Shown here piece by piece: positions 1 to 7,332 of a DNA stretch of 19,036 bases. The position numbers and the translations under genes are program-made. The notes beneath the pieces were generated by a model, which ran no database searches, had not been told where the DNA came from, and was given only the letters and a program-made list of their open reading frames with translations. The stretch's first letter is position 1; each line of letters begins with the position of its first letter. The DNA is from Anaerolineales bacterium UBA4823 (GTDB lineage: Bacteria; Chloroflexota; Anaerolineae; Anaerolineales; UBA4823): contig DHFN01000254.1 in assembly GCA_002402275.1 (NCBI GenBank), forward strand, positions 1 to 19,036, written 5' to 3'.

Positions 1-11
1 GTCGCCCCTAC
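1..11. repeat. Possible cut half of a GC-rich palindromic intergenic repeat
   Basis: The first 11 bases read GTCGCCCCTAC. This looks like the right arm of palindromes of the form GTAGGGGCGAC...GTCGCCCCTAC that occur between genes in many Chloroflexota and other genomes. The left arm would lie outside the window, so the palindrome itself cannot be seen. The resemblance to the GGGCACGG/CCGTGCCC repeat at 15301-15450 is only in style (GC-rich arm ending in TA or TAC). Confidence 0.3.
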
Positions 12-41
12 AAGAGTGGTTTAGGTGCTGCTAAAATATAT

Positions 42-101
42 CCCTAAAATTTAGGGCAAATCAAAATTGGTTTTATACGATCTTAACGAATCGGGTTCGT
101 T
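42..101 (-). terminator. Weak stem-loops downstream of the corrinoid-protein gene
   Basis: Two short inverted repeats follow the minus-strand corrinoid gene. The first is AACGAA/TTCGTT (85-90 and 96-101), with a 5-base loop, and it overlaps the stop codon. The second is CCCTAAA/TTTAGGG (42-48 and 50-56), effectively a 5-6 bp stem. Read on the minus strand neither is followed by a clean U tract, though the region is AT-rich. They may act as a weak transcription end. This is inference only. Confidence 0.3.
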
Positions 102-727
102 CAGGCAAGCAATTCTCGCACCACCCGGGTGGCGGTGGATGCATCGGGTGCAAAACCATCGGCTCCGATTTTTTTGGCAAATTCAGGGGTTACTGGTGCT
201 CCCCCAATGATTATTTTTACCTGATCGCGTAATCCAGCTTGTTTAAGAGCTTCAATGGTGACAGACATGTTATTCATCGTGGTGGTCAATAGAGCGGATA
301 GACCGATGACTTGAGCGCCATCCTTTGCCATTTGAACAAATTTCTGAGGGTCCACATCAGTACCAAGATCATGAACTTCGAAACCGGCACCCTCTAACAT
401 CATGGCGACCAAATTTTTTCCAATGTCATGCAAATCGCCTTTGACCGTTCCGATTGCGATCTTGCCGGCTGATTTAATGCCACCTTTGACTAAATGGGGT
501 CTTAAGATATGTAACCCGGATTGCATTGCCCGGGCTGCCACAAGCATCTCGGGTACAAAAAAATCGCCTTGCTCATAACGGCGACCTACTTCATCCATTG
601 CCGCGATGAGGGCTTTGTTGAGAATTTCATCTGCTGGATGACCTTCGTCCAATGCTTTTTGGACATTGTTTTGTACTTCCTCGGCTTCTCCATCAATCAC
701 ATATTGGTAAATTGTATCGAGTATCAT
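101..727 (-). CDS. Corrinoid (cobalamin-binding) methyltransferase shuttle protein, MtbC/MttC type
   Basis: This 208-residue cytosolic protein carries the methyl group between an MttB-like methyltransferase and a second methyltransferase that passes it to tetrahydrofolate or coenzyme M. Residues 1-85 form the helical cap domain (B12-binding_2), and residues 88-207 the Rossmann-like B12-binding domain. The cobalamin signature is complete: D98-L-H100-D-I-G103, in which H100 is the lower cobalt ligand, S144-A-L146 and G175-G176. Length and layout fit the MtaC/MtbC/MttC family. The start at 727 is supported by AAGGAAG about 9 bases upstream. It lies 66 bp behind the GntR gene on the same strand, so the two are probably co-transcribed. 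The nearest partners are the two MttB-like genes on the opposite strand, which have no other corrinoid protein in view. The family is certain; the methyl donor is not known. Confidence 0.95.
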   Translation of the reverse strand: MILDTIYQYVIDGEAEEVQNNVQKALDEGHPADEILNKALIAAMDEVGRRYEQGDFFVPEMLVAARAMQSGLHILRPHLVKGGIKSAGKIAIGTVKGDLHDIGKNLVAMMLEGAGFEVHDLGTDVDPQKFVQMAKDGAQVIGLSALLTTTMNNMSVTIEALKQAGLRDQVKIIIGGAPVTPEFAKKIGADGFAPDASTATRVVRELLA

Positions 728-793
728 AGCACTTCACTTCCTTAAAAAATATAGTAAGCAATTTTGAAACAAAATGGATATCAAAATATACTT

Positions 794-1456
794 TTATCGT
801 ACGGTGTCAACATTCCAGTTATTGGCGCTCTCTTCTAAAATTTCATCCAGGATTTCATCGTGAGCCGGTGCAATATCATCTAATAAAGCTCGCTTGGAAG
901 CTTCAACATCATGTTTTTCGAGAGCTTCAATAATATGCGCATGAGAGAATTCCTGGGATAATCCGGCATGCCGCAGAACCATAAAGCGCGCCAGACGATC
1001 ATGCAAACGTCCAATGGTTTCTGCCAATTCTTGATTTCCTGAGGCTTGAGCAAGCGCATAATGGAAATGACGATTTTCGTCGGTATAACGATCGTAGGAT
1101 TCATCGTCATCACCGGTATATCCCGCATGGACTGAGCGCAGTTCTTGGATTTTTTCTGGTGTGATTCGCTGTGCAGCCCGTTCGACCGCAGCCAGTTCAA
1201 GGATTTTCCGTAATTCCATCATATCGCGCAGCTGTTTGAGAGTCATACGGGTTACAAAATAGCCTGAGCGTGGTTTTATTGTTACTAGTCCTTCCTGAGT
1301 GAGCATTTGAAGGGCATCGCGCACCGGTGTTATGCTCGTATTATATTGATGAGCAATCTGGGTTACATCTAATCGTTCGCCGGGTTTGCGATGTTCCATA
1401 ATGATGGAACGGCGAATTTCACGATAGATAGTGGATTTGGAAGTTGTGCCAGCCAT
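794..1456 (-). CDS. GntR-family transcriptional regulator with FCD (FadR C-terminal) domain
   Basis: A 220-residue DNA-binding regulator. Residues about 8-72 form the winged helix-turn-helix of GntR proteins (Y-R-E-I-R-R-S-I-I, then P-G-E-R-L-D, T-P-V-R-D-A-L and the wing G-Y-F-V). Residues about 78-210 are all-helical and match the FCD ligand domain. The usual metal/ligand positions appear present: N128 with H132 (N-R-H-F-H), H172 in S-H-A-H-I-I-E-A-L, and H199. FCD regulators typically sense carboxylates or amino acids, which suits a catabolic cluster. The start at 1456 has AAGGA about 6 bases upstream. The gene is divergent from the transporter/methyltransferase series and upstream of the corrinoid gene, so it is the obvious candidate for controlling both. 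The repeated palindrome in the shared spacer is a likely binding site. The effector is unknown. Confidence 0.93.
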   Translation of the reverse strand: MAGTTSKSTIYREIRRSIIMEHRKPGERLDVTQIAHQYNTSITPVRDALQMLTQEGLVTIKPRSGYFVTRMTLKQLRDMMELRKILELAAVERAAQRITPEKIQELRSVHAGYTGDDDESYDRYTDENRHFHYALAQASGNQELAETIGRLHDRLARFMVLRHAGLSQEFSHAHIIEALEKHDVEASKRALLDDIAPAHDEILDEILEESANNWNVDTVR

Positions 1457-1495
1457 GCGGATCCTTACTAGATTGGAAGTATTTTTATTCCATCC

Positions 1496-1509
1496 TCTGA
1501 TATATCAGA
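1496..1509. promoter_or_regulatory. Perfect 14-bp palindrome, candidate GntR operator 1
   Basis: TCTGATATATCAGA is its own reverse complement. It covers the proposed -10 box of the minus-strand regulator promoter (1499-1504). A near copy lies 31 bp away in the plus-strand promoter. The size and symmetry are usual for a GntR-family operator, and the position would allow autorepression. Assignment to the adjacent regulator is inference. Confidence 0.55.
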
Positions 1510-1527
1510 TTGTAAAATACTTGACAA
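1499..1527 (-). promoter_or_regulatory. Candidate promoter of the GntR regulator and corrinoid-protein genes
   Basis: On the minus strand TTGTCA (1527-1522, 5 of 6 consensus bases) is followed after 17 bases by TATATC (1504-1499, 4 of 6). Its -35 box overlaps that of the plus-strand promoter, and its -10 box lies inside the 14-bp palindrome. The -10 box is weak, so this is a moderate-confidence call. Confidence 0.45.
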
Positions 1528-1549
1528 TAGATATATTAGATGATATTAT
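1521..1549 (+). promoter_or_regulatory. Sigma-70-type promoter of the transporter/methyltransferase series
   Basis: A consensus TTGACA (1521-1526) is separated by 17 bases from TATTAT (1544-1549, 5 of 6 consensus bases). It is correctly oriented for the gene series that starts at 1747. Transcription from here would give a leader of about 190 bases. The spacer contains GATATATTAGAT, a near copy of the palindrome at 1496-1509, so a bound repressor would block polymerase. Confidence 0.65.
1530..1541. promoter_or_regulatory. Imperfect second copy of the palindrome, candidate operator 2
   Basis: GATATATTAGAT matches GATATATCAGAT at 1499-1510 in 11 of 12 bases, with a centre-to-centre distance of 31 bp, close to three helical turns. 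It sits between the -35 and -10 boxes of the plus-strand promoter. Two sites on the same helix face could allow cooperative binding of a GntR dimer pair. The regulator-site link is inferred. Confidence 0.5.
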
Positions 1550-1555
1550 TGAATA

Positions 1556-1746
1556 TGTCAATAGTGTAAATTAATATATTATTAATAATTTTTTCTGGAG
1601 GTGCACCCTATCAAAATAAACCAACGGTGTTTTCTCCCTTTTTTGAGACATGTTTGATTTAATATAAACCGGTTAAGTAAATTTGCCAAGTCAAGAACCG
1701 GGAAATTCAAAATTTTATTTTATTTTCATACGGAGGATAATTCCTA
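1556..1746 (+). other. Leader region of about 190 bases before the binding-protein gene
   Basis: This AT-rich stretch between the proposed transcription start and the first codon ends in a good ribosome site (CGGAGGAT, about 10 bases before ATG 1747). It also holds an isolated strong GGAGGTG at 1597-1603 with no suitable start codon after it. I see no recognisable B12 box of a cobalamin riboswitch, no T-box and no long stem. Its role, if any, is unknown. Confidence 0.4.
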
Positions 1747-3453
1747 ATGGAACCGAAGAAAATTCACCCTCTAATTCCCGAAGCGCAGGAAATGCTGCGT
1801 AAGAATCAAATTACTCGTGGAGAATTTTTGCGGTTATCTACTTTGTTAGGGCTCTCGGTTGCCAGCGCGAAGTTTTTAGCTGCCTGCGCACAGCCAACTC
1901 CTACTGAGGTGGCTGCTCCCACCGCAGTTCCACCTACTGCCATGACAGCCACTGAAGCCCCAGCGGTTTCTCCAACTGCAGCATCGCAAATTGTTCGGGG
2001 TGGAACCATTCGAGCTGCAACTCGAGTTGAACGAGTAGATCATCCAGCTCGTTTCTCCTTAGTCAGCCAATCCCATCCTTGGAGGCATGTATTTGATTAT
2101 TTGACTTACACCGATCCGAAAGGAGTCACTTCCCCTTATTTGTTGGATAAATGGGAGGTTAGTGATGATTTGATGACCTGGACTTTAGACCTGAAGCAAG
2201 GTATTAAATTTAACAATGGGAAAGAATTAACAGCCGATGACGTGGTTTTCAATTTCAATCAATGGCTGGATAAGGATGTCGGTTCTTCCATCATGGGTTC
2301 GATGAGCTATCTAGATAAAACCGGGGTCGAGAAAAAGGACAACTATACTGTCATTCTTCACTTAAAAGAACCTTCCATTTTTGTCCCAGAGCATTTGTTC
2401 CACTATGCTGCTTGTATTTTACCCAAGGAATTTGGCGGGGATATCACCCGCGAACCGATTGGCACCGGTGCTTTCACTATGGAAGAATATGTCCCGGGTG
2501 AGCGCTGCCGACTTAAACGAAGGGAAGATTACTGGCGTATGGGTGAGGATGGGAAACCATTACCTTATCTTGATGAAATCATCATGGTTCAACTTGGTGA
2601 AGATCGGACACCCGATATAGCTGCATTGCAGAGTGGACAGGTGGATGCGATCATCGAACCAACCGTTGCGATCTGGGAAGGTGTGAAAGATGATACTCGC
2701 TATGAGGTCCTCTCAACGCCTACCGCAGCAACCCGTCTCCTAAGGGTTCGTGTGGACCAAGAACCATGGACAAAGAATGAAGTCCGCCTAGCATTAAAAC
2801 ATTGCCATAACCGGGAAAAGATTTTGGCATTGGCTTTACAAGGACAAGGCACAATTGGAAACGATAGCCATGTTGCCCAGGCTCAACCAGAGTATGTTGA
2901 TATTCCACCTTATCCGTTTGACCCAGCTAAATCCAAAGAGTATCTTGCTCAAGCGGGTTATCCGAATGGTTTGGATGTCGAGTTGGTCGTTGTGAGTGAT
3001 TGGCCCGAATCCATGGCTTATGCCCAGGCATTAAAAGAAGATGCCGCGGCAGGTGGGTTTAATATCACCTTAAAAACCATGCCAGCGAGTCAATTCTGGG
3101 ATGGTTGGACAGAATGGAATATGGCAATAAGCTGGTGGGCGCACCGGGCTTTAGCACCTATGGTTTTGCCTTTGGCTTATACCGCTGATGATACCGGTAA
3201 GCCTGTTACATGGAATGAATCACGCTGGGTGGACGAGGAATTTAGTACTTTGTTGAAAGAAGCTATGAAGACGCTCGATTTACCCAAACGACGTGAGATC
3301 ATTGGTAAATGTGAACAAATCCAGAAGGAACGCGGCTCTATTTGTACCCCATTCTTTGTGAATGTATGGAAAATTTACGACAAGAAATTCCATGGTATAG
3401 TTCCTTCACCTGAAGAATTTGCTATCTTCCACGAAGCTTGGAAAGAAGCATAA
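1747..3453 (+). CDS. ABC transporter substrate-binding lipoprotein, SBP_bac_5 (oligopeptide/nickel type)
   Basis: A 568-residue extracytoplasmic receptor that delivers substrate to the permease pair encoded downstream. Residues 22-47 form a lipoprotein signal: T-R-G-E-F-L-R resembles a Tat motif with one arginine lost, followed by a hydrophobic stretch and the lipobox L-A-A-C47. Residues 50-83 are a Pro/Thr/Ala-rich linker of the kind common in Anaerolineae lipoproteins. The rest is the family-5 fold, with the usual W-T-L-D-L-K-Q-G-I-K-F-N-N-G-K segment followed by T-A-D-D-V. The start is fixed by CGGAGGAT about 10 bases upstream. It is the first gene after the operator-bearing promoter and is followed by a stem-loop rather than a second promoter. 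Family members bind peptides, but also opines, nickel chelates and quaternary or modified amino acids, so an amino-acid-like methylated ligand is possible but unproven. Confidence 0.93.
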   Translation: MEPKKIHPLIPEAQEMLRKNQITRGEFLRLSTLLGLSVASAKFLAACAQPTPTEVAAPTAVPPTAMTATEAPAVSPTAASQIVRGGTIRAATRVERVDHPARFSLVSQSHPWRHVFDYLTYTDPKGVTSPYLLDKWEVSDDLMTWTLDLKQGIKFNNGKELTADDVVFNFNQWLDKDVGSSIMGSMSYLDKTGVEKKDNYTVILHLKEPSIFVPEHLFHYAACILPKEFGGDITREPIGTGAFTMEEYVPGERCRLKRREDYWRMGEDGKPLPYLDEIIMVQLGEDRTPDIAALQSGQVDAIIEPTVAIWEGVKDDTRYEVLSTPTAATRLLRVRVDQEPWTKNEVRLALKHCHNREKILALALQGQGTIGNDSHVAQAQPEYVDIPPYPFDPAKSKEYLAQAGYPNGLDVELVVVSDWPESMAYAQALKEDAAAGGFNITLKTMPASQFWDGWTEWNMAISWWAHRALAPMVLPLAYTADDTGKPVTWNESRWVDEEFSTLLKEAMKTLDLPKRREIIGKCEQIQKERGSICTPFFVNVWKIYDKKFHGIVPSPEEFAIFHEAWKEA

Positions 3454-3463
3454 GGTTTTTTAT

Positions 3464-3500
3464 TTCCTTGTCGCTGGGTTCTTTATCTGGCGACAAGGAA
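3464..3500 (+). promoter_or_regulatory. Intercistronic stem-loop after the binding-protein gene
   Basis: TTCCTTGTCGC (3464-3474) pairs perfectly with GCGACAAGGAA (3490-3500), an 11-bp stem with a 15-base loop. No U tract follows, so it is not a classical intrinsic terminator for the plus strand. Stem-loops at this place in ABC transporter operons often protect the upstream binding-protein message and reduce read-through, which makes the receptor more abundant than the permeases. That role is inferred from position. Confidence 0.55.
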
Positions 3501-3547
3501 GTTTCCAATACTTACTCAATTGAAAATAAAATTATAAGGTAGTGACT

Positions 3548-5002
3548 ATGATTGAAACTCATGGAACTAGCATGACAAGCGCCCATTATGAACGGATGGG
3601 ACATGAAGAGTGCGAAAAAATTCATCTCGCCAGCCTAGAAATCCTATGGCGAATTGGGGTTGATGTGCATGATGAAAAAGCTCGTGAATTACTAGGAAAA
3701 GCTGGTGCAAAAATAGAGGGTATTCGGGTGCGTATACCCGAACATCTGGTTATGAAAGCTTTAACAACGGTTCCAAAGCAGATTACTCTCTATGACCGGT
3801 ATGGAAAGGCAGCTATGCGGGCTGGGGGATACAATTCTTATTTTGGTGGCGGTTCCGATTGCTTGAATATTTTGGATCATCATAGCGGGCAAAGAAGGAA
3901 ACCTACTCTACAGGATGTGATCAATGCTACAATATTAATGGATGCTCTTCCTGAGATTGACTTTGTCATGTCTGCCTTTTTGCCAGAGGATGTTGATCAG
4001 CGGATTTATGACCGTTATCAAATGGAAGCGATGCTCAATCATACAACCAAGCCAATCGTGTTTGTTTCTCCTGATTTTGAAGGGTGTGTCGCTGCCGTGG
4101 AAATGTGCGAAGCAGTTGCTGGGGGAGCAGAGGCATTTCAAAAGAAGCCCTTTGCCACCTGTTATATCAATGTCACATCGGGTTTGGTAGCCAATGCCGA
4201 AGCATTACAGAAATGTATGTACTTGGCTGAGAAGGGATTGCCGCAACTCTATATTCCCCTCAACGCTGGAGGCGTAAATTCTCCCACCACTACCGCAGGT
4301 TGCCTGGCTTCGATGAATGCTGGAACCCTGCTGGGGATCGTCCTTTCGCAGTTGGTGAATGAAGGGGTTGCAGTGGCTATGCCCGGATGGAATGGTGGAC
4401 CTTATAATTTGCAGTCCATGGTGGGAAATTATGTCTTGGCAGATGAACAAGGTGTCACAATCTCGATGGGCAAATATTATGACCTGCCAGTGTTCGGTTT
4501 AGGGGGCAGCACGGATTCAAAAGCGCTTGATCAGCAGTGTGCTTTTGAAGCCACTATCAGTTTGATGACTGCCTTATTACATGGGGCAAATATTGTCCAT
4601 GATATTGGCTTTATGGATGCTGGTTTGCAAGGGTCATTACCCTTGATTACAATGTGTAATGAATTTCTAGGTTTTCTGCGGGCTGCAACCAAGGGCGTGG
4701 TTGTTAACGAGGAGACATTAGCAATTGATGTGATTGAAGAATTGGGACCGACTGGCAGTTACTTAGGGCACCCCCATACGATTCGCCATTATAAAGAGCC
4801 ATTTTATTCTAAGCTATTTGATAAAAATCCTTACTCAGTTTGGATGAAGCGCGGCGGTACGACGATGGAGGAACGGGCAGGACAAATGGTGGATGAAATT
4901 TTGGAGAAGCATCACGTGCAACCACTACCTGAATCCATTCAAGCCGATATCAAGAAGATTGTAAATCGTGAACAAGAGTGGATCAATTCGAGTGGTGCAT
5001 AA
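3548..5002 (+). CDS. MttB-family (trimethylamine/betaine-type) corrinoid methyltransferase, copy 1
   Basis: The product transfers a methyl group from a methylated amine or betaine to the cobalt of a corrinoid protein. It is 484 residues from ATG 3548, which has AAGGT 7 bases upstream; a GTG at 3542 is in frame but too close to that site. Length (about 480-500) and features fit MttB: an N-terminal helix pair, V-R-I-P-E-H-L-V near residue 60, a central TIM barrel and a C-terminal N-P-Y-S-V-W-M-K-R-G-G segment followed by helices. There is no in-frame amber codon, so it belongs to the pyrrolysine-free group that includes MtgB (glycine betaine), MtpB (proline betaine) and MtcB (carnitine). A second, clearly diverged copy lies at 13847. 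It sits between the binding protein and permease genes, tying transport to demethylation. The substrate cannot be named. Confidence 0.92.
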   Translation: MIETHGTSMTSAHYERMGHEECEKIHLASLEILWRIGVDVHDEKARELLGKAGAKIEGIRVRIPEHLVMKALTTVPKQITLYDRYGKAAMRAGGYNSYFGGGSDCLNILDHHSGQRRKPTLQDVINATILMDALPEIDFVMSAFLPEDVDQRIYDRYQMEAMLNHTTKPIVFVSPDFEGCVAAVEMCEAVAGGAEAFQKKPFATCYINVTSGLVANAEALQKCMYLAEKGLPQLYIPLNAGGVNSPTTTAGCLASMNAGTLLGIVLSQLVNEGVAVAMPGWNGGPYNLQSMVGNYVLADEQGVTISMGKYYDLPVFGLGGSTDSKALDQQCAFEATISLMTALLHGANIVHDIGFMDAGLQGSLPLITMCNEFLGFLRAATKGVVVNEETLAIDVIEELGPTGSYLGHPHTIRHYKEPFYSKLFDKNPYSVWMKRGGTTMEERAGQMVDEILEKHHVQPLPESIQADIKKIVNREQEWINSSGA

Positions 5003-5051
5003 AATAATCTGTAAAAATATTATCCCTTAGATAAAAATACCAGGATATTAA

Positions 5052-6362
5052 ATGGCACGCTATATCATTCGACGATTGTTGACCATGCTTTTGACGATGT
5101 TCCTGGTTTCAATTTTAGTGTTCGCCATCGTCGAAATTGCGCCAGGGAATGTCGCTCGCAATATTTTAGGCGCGTATGCCACACCCGAACAAGAAAAATC
5201 TATGCAAAATCAGTTGGGCTTGGATAGGTCACCAGTGATTCGGTACCTGTCTTGGTTATTGGGCTCAGACTGGCAAGCCAGCCGTCTGGTGGGCTATCCA
5301 TTGAAAGTAATCACAATCAGCGAAGGAGTAGTCGCGAAATACCAACAATGGTGGGCAGTAGATGAAAACGGCGCTCTGGTGCAATGGGAAATTCAGGATG
5401 GGAGACTTTACAAATTAATCCGCCAAAGCGATGGTAAAACTAAAGCGGTAGAAGATGAACAAGCCTGGAAAGTAAACGAGGAGGGTCGGAAATATTTTTG
5501 GGGAATTAACAACGCAAACCAGGCAGCATTGTGGATGCAAGGAGAAGGCGGAGTTGAGTACCGTTTGGAATATTCTGGTTGGATTGCATCTACGGGCTCC
5601 CCAGTTGATTATATTCCCCTTAGTAAAGGATTAATTCGAGGAGATATGGGCATTTCTTTACGGTATAAGAGACCTGTATCCGAAATCATCGCTCGTCGTT
5701 TCACAAATTCGCTCATTTTAGCCAGCATAGCGATCCTCGTTTCAATTCCATTAGCGATCTTGCTGGGGTTGTTAGCAGGATTGAATGAAGGAAAACCATT
5801 AGACCGGATCATTTCGATTGGTGGTTTGGTGACAACTGCATCTCCGGATTTTGCTACCGGAATTATCTTGATCATGATTTTTGCCTTGGGATTAAAAATT
5901 TTACCCGGCGCAACGGTTTTTATGGAGAACAACTCTGTCCTTAAAGATCCCCGTTTATTGGTCTTACCGGTTCTCACTGCTGGTTTAGTTGAAATAGGTT
6001 ATGTAGTGCGGATGACCCGTGCCAGTGTGGTCGAAGTGATGAATAGTCCTTATGTCCGGACGGCGATCTTAAAAGGGCTAAGCAGCCGCCAAATTATCTT
6101 TAAACATGTGCTTCCAAATGCAATGATGGCACCTATTACGGTGATTATGCTGCATGTCAATTGGTTCATTGGTGGATTAGTTGTGGTCGAATCAGTTTTT
6201 GGATATCCGGGTTTAGGGAATTTAATCCTAAATGCTGCCTTGTATAAAGATGTTTACACTATTGAGGCGTCTTCGATGGTGTTGATTTTGTTAGCAGTAG
6301 GAACCCAGCTTTTTGCAGACTTAATTTATGCCTTGATCAATCCACGTATTCGGTACTCCTAG
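5052..6362 (+). CDS. ABC transporter permease, DppB/OppB type, with a large inserted extracytoplasmic domain
   Basis: One of two membrane subunits of the importer. Residues 9-30 form the first membrane helix, and residues about 218-432 the remaining five. The permease EAA-like loop is clear (R-T-A-I-L-K-G-L, then H-V-L-P-N-A). At 436 residues it is about 110-130 longer than usual DppB proteins. The surplus lies between Y-L-S-W-L-L-G (65-71) and R-G-D-M-G-I-S-L (206-213), segments that are normally almost adjacent, in the loop after the first helix on the outer face. The insert contains an internal repeat: W101-x-V-D-E-x-G-x4-W112-x-I114 and W139-x-V-N-E-x-G-x4-W150-x-I152, 38 residues apart. 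It is probably a small beta-rich domain, perhaps contacting the binding protein. The start at 5052 has AGGATA upstream. It follows the methyltransferase by 49 bp and precedes the partner permease by 43 bp. Confidence 0.93.
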   Translation: MARYIIRRLLTMLLTMFLVSILVFAIVEIAPGNVARNILGAYATPEQEKSMQNQLGLDRSPVIRYLSWLLGSDWQASRLVGYPLKVITISEGVVAKYQQWWAVDENGALVQWEIQDGRLYKLIRQSDGKTKAVEDEQAWKVNEEGRKYFWGINNANQAALWMQGEGGVEYRLEYSGWIASTGSPVDYIPLSKGLIRGDMGISLRYKRPVSEIIARRFTNSLILASIAILVSIPLAILLGLLAGLNEGKPLDRIISIGGLVTTASPDFATGIILIMIFALGLKILPGATVFMENNSVLKDPRLLVLPVLTAGLVEIGYVVRMTRASVVEVMNSPYVRTAILKGLSSRQIIFKHVLPNAMMAPITVIMLHVNWFIGGLVVVESVFGYPGLGNLILNAALYKDVYTIEASSMVLILLAVGTQLFADLIYALINPRIRYS

Positions 6363-6405
6363 TGTTGATATGAATATCTATACTTTTCGCAGGATTCAAT
6401 AGTTC

Positions 6406-7317
6406 ATGAATAGCCAGTCTATCATAAATCAATCAAAATCACCTTTGGCATGGTCGGATTTATTGTTCCGAATAAATCAGACTTGGAAGAAAATTAGGGG
6501 ATTTTTTGAGCTCCTTTGGGCTTCTCCGACTGCAATGATTGGTTTAGCAATGGTGCTTATTTGGGTGTTTCTAGCCATTTTTGCCCCGGCTTTGACTAGA
6601 TATTCGCCTTTAGAACAGGACTATAAAAACATCAATAAATCTCCTTCTGCAGAACATATTTTAGGCACTGATCATTTAGGCAGAGATGTTTATTCACGGT
6701 TGCTTTTTGGAGCGCGCACTATCTTATTGTTAGGACCCCTCTCAGTGGTTGTGGCTTTAATAATCGGAATTGCGCTTGGCTTGCCGGCTGGGTATTACAC
6801 GGGCTGGTTAGATGAAGTGATCATGCGTATTCTGGATACTTTTATGGCTTTCCCGGCTATCTTATTGTATATGATCATTATTTCCGCATTAGGTCCTTCT
6901 TCCATGAACGTGGTCATTGCCATTGCCATTGGAGGAATACCCGGGATCGCCCGATTAGTGCGGGCATTAACCATGGATATCCGCACCCGTGAATATGTAA
7001 AAGCTGCAAAATTGCGGGGCGATTCAGATTTCACGATTATGGTGAGGGAAATCCTCCCCAATTGCCGAGGACCCTTGATTGTTGATTTTCTCATGCGGAT
7101 TGGCTACGCTGCATTTTATATCGGTACATTAGGCTTTTTAGGGTTAGGATTACCCCCACCCACTCCTGATTGGGGTGGGATGGTTCAGGAAGGACATACC
7201 CACATGATGGCAAATATTTGGCCAGTTCTCTCAGCGACATTAGCGATTGTCAGTCTGGTTGTAGGCTTGAATTTATTTGCCGATGGTTTGCGGGAAGAAA
7301 GTATGCGCTATCAGTAA
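6406..7317 (+). CDS. ABC transporter permease, DppC/OppC type
   Basis: The second membrane subunit of the importer, 303 residues, a normal length for DppC. A cytoplasmic N-terminus of about 40 residues leads into the first helix (about 45-66). The typical motif L-G-T-D-H-L-G-R-D-V-Y-S-R-L-L-F-G-A-R follows near residue 85, then five more helices. The EAA loop reads R-E-Y-V-K-A-A-K-L-R-G-D and later E-I-L-P-N-C; this contacts the ATPase. The C-terminal L-F-A-D-G-L-R-E-E is also standard. The ATPase gene starts 15 bp after the stop codon, so the two are co-transcribed and possibly translationally linked. Nothing unusual was seen. Confidence 0.94.
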   Translation: MNSQSIINQSKSPLAWSDLLFRINQTWKKIRGFFELLWASPTAMIGLAMVLIWVFLAIFAPALTRYSPLEQDYKNINKSPSAEHILGTDHLGRDVYSRLLFGARTILLLGPLSVVVALIIGIALGLPAGYYTGWLDEVIMRILDTFMAFPAILLYMIIISALGPSSMNVVIAIAIGGIPGIARLVRALTMDIRTREYVKAAKLRGDSDFTIMVREILPNCRGPLIVDFLMRIGYAAFYIGTLGFLGLGLPPPTPDWGGMVQEGHTHMMANIWPVLSATLAIVSLVVGLNLFADGLREESMRYQ

Positions 7318-7332
7318 ACCTGGGATGGAAGC

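Noticed and set aside
1597..1603. Strong ribosome site GGAGGTG in the leader
   Set aside because: No start codon lies at a suitable distance and a TAA follows soon after, so no small gene is supported.
1556..1746. Cobalamin riboswitch in the leader, expected for a corrinoid pathway
   Set aside because: No recognisable B12 box or multi-stem structure could be found by eye.
1806..2009. Minus-strand frame opposite the binding-protein signal and linker
   Set aside because: It is the antisense of the Pro/Thr/Ala-rich linker, with no ribosome site or recognisable motif.
3464..3500. Intrinsic terminator after the binding-protein gene
   Set aside because: The stem is strong but no U tract follows it on the plus strand; the T run lies before the stem. 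Kept as a stem-loop only.
3542..3544. GTG start for the first methyltransferase
   Set aside because: It is one base from the AAGGT ribosome site; ATG 3548 has proper spacing.
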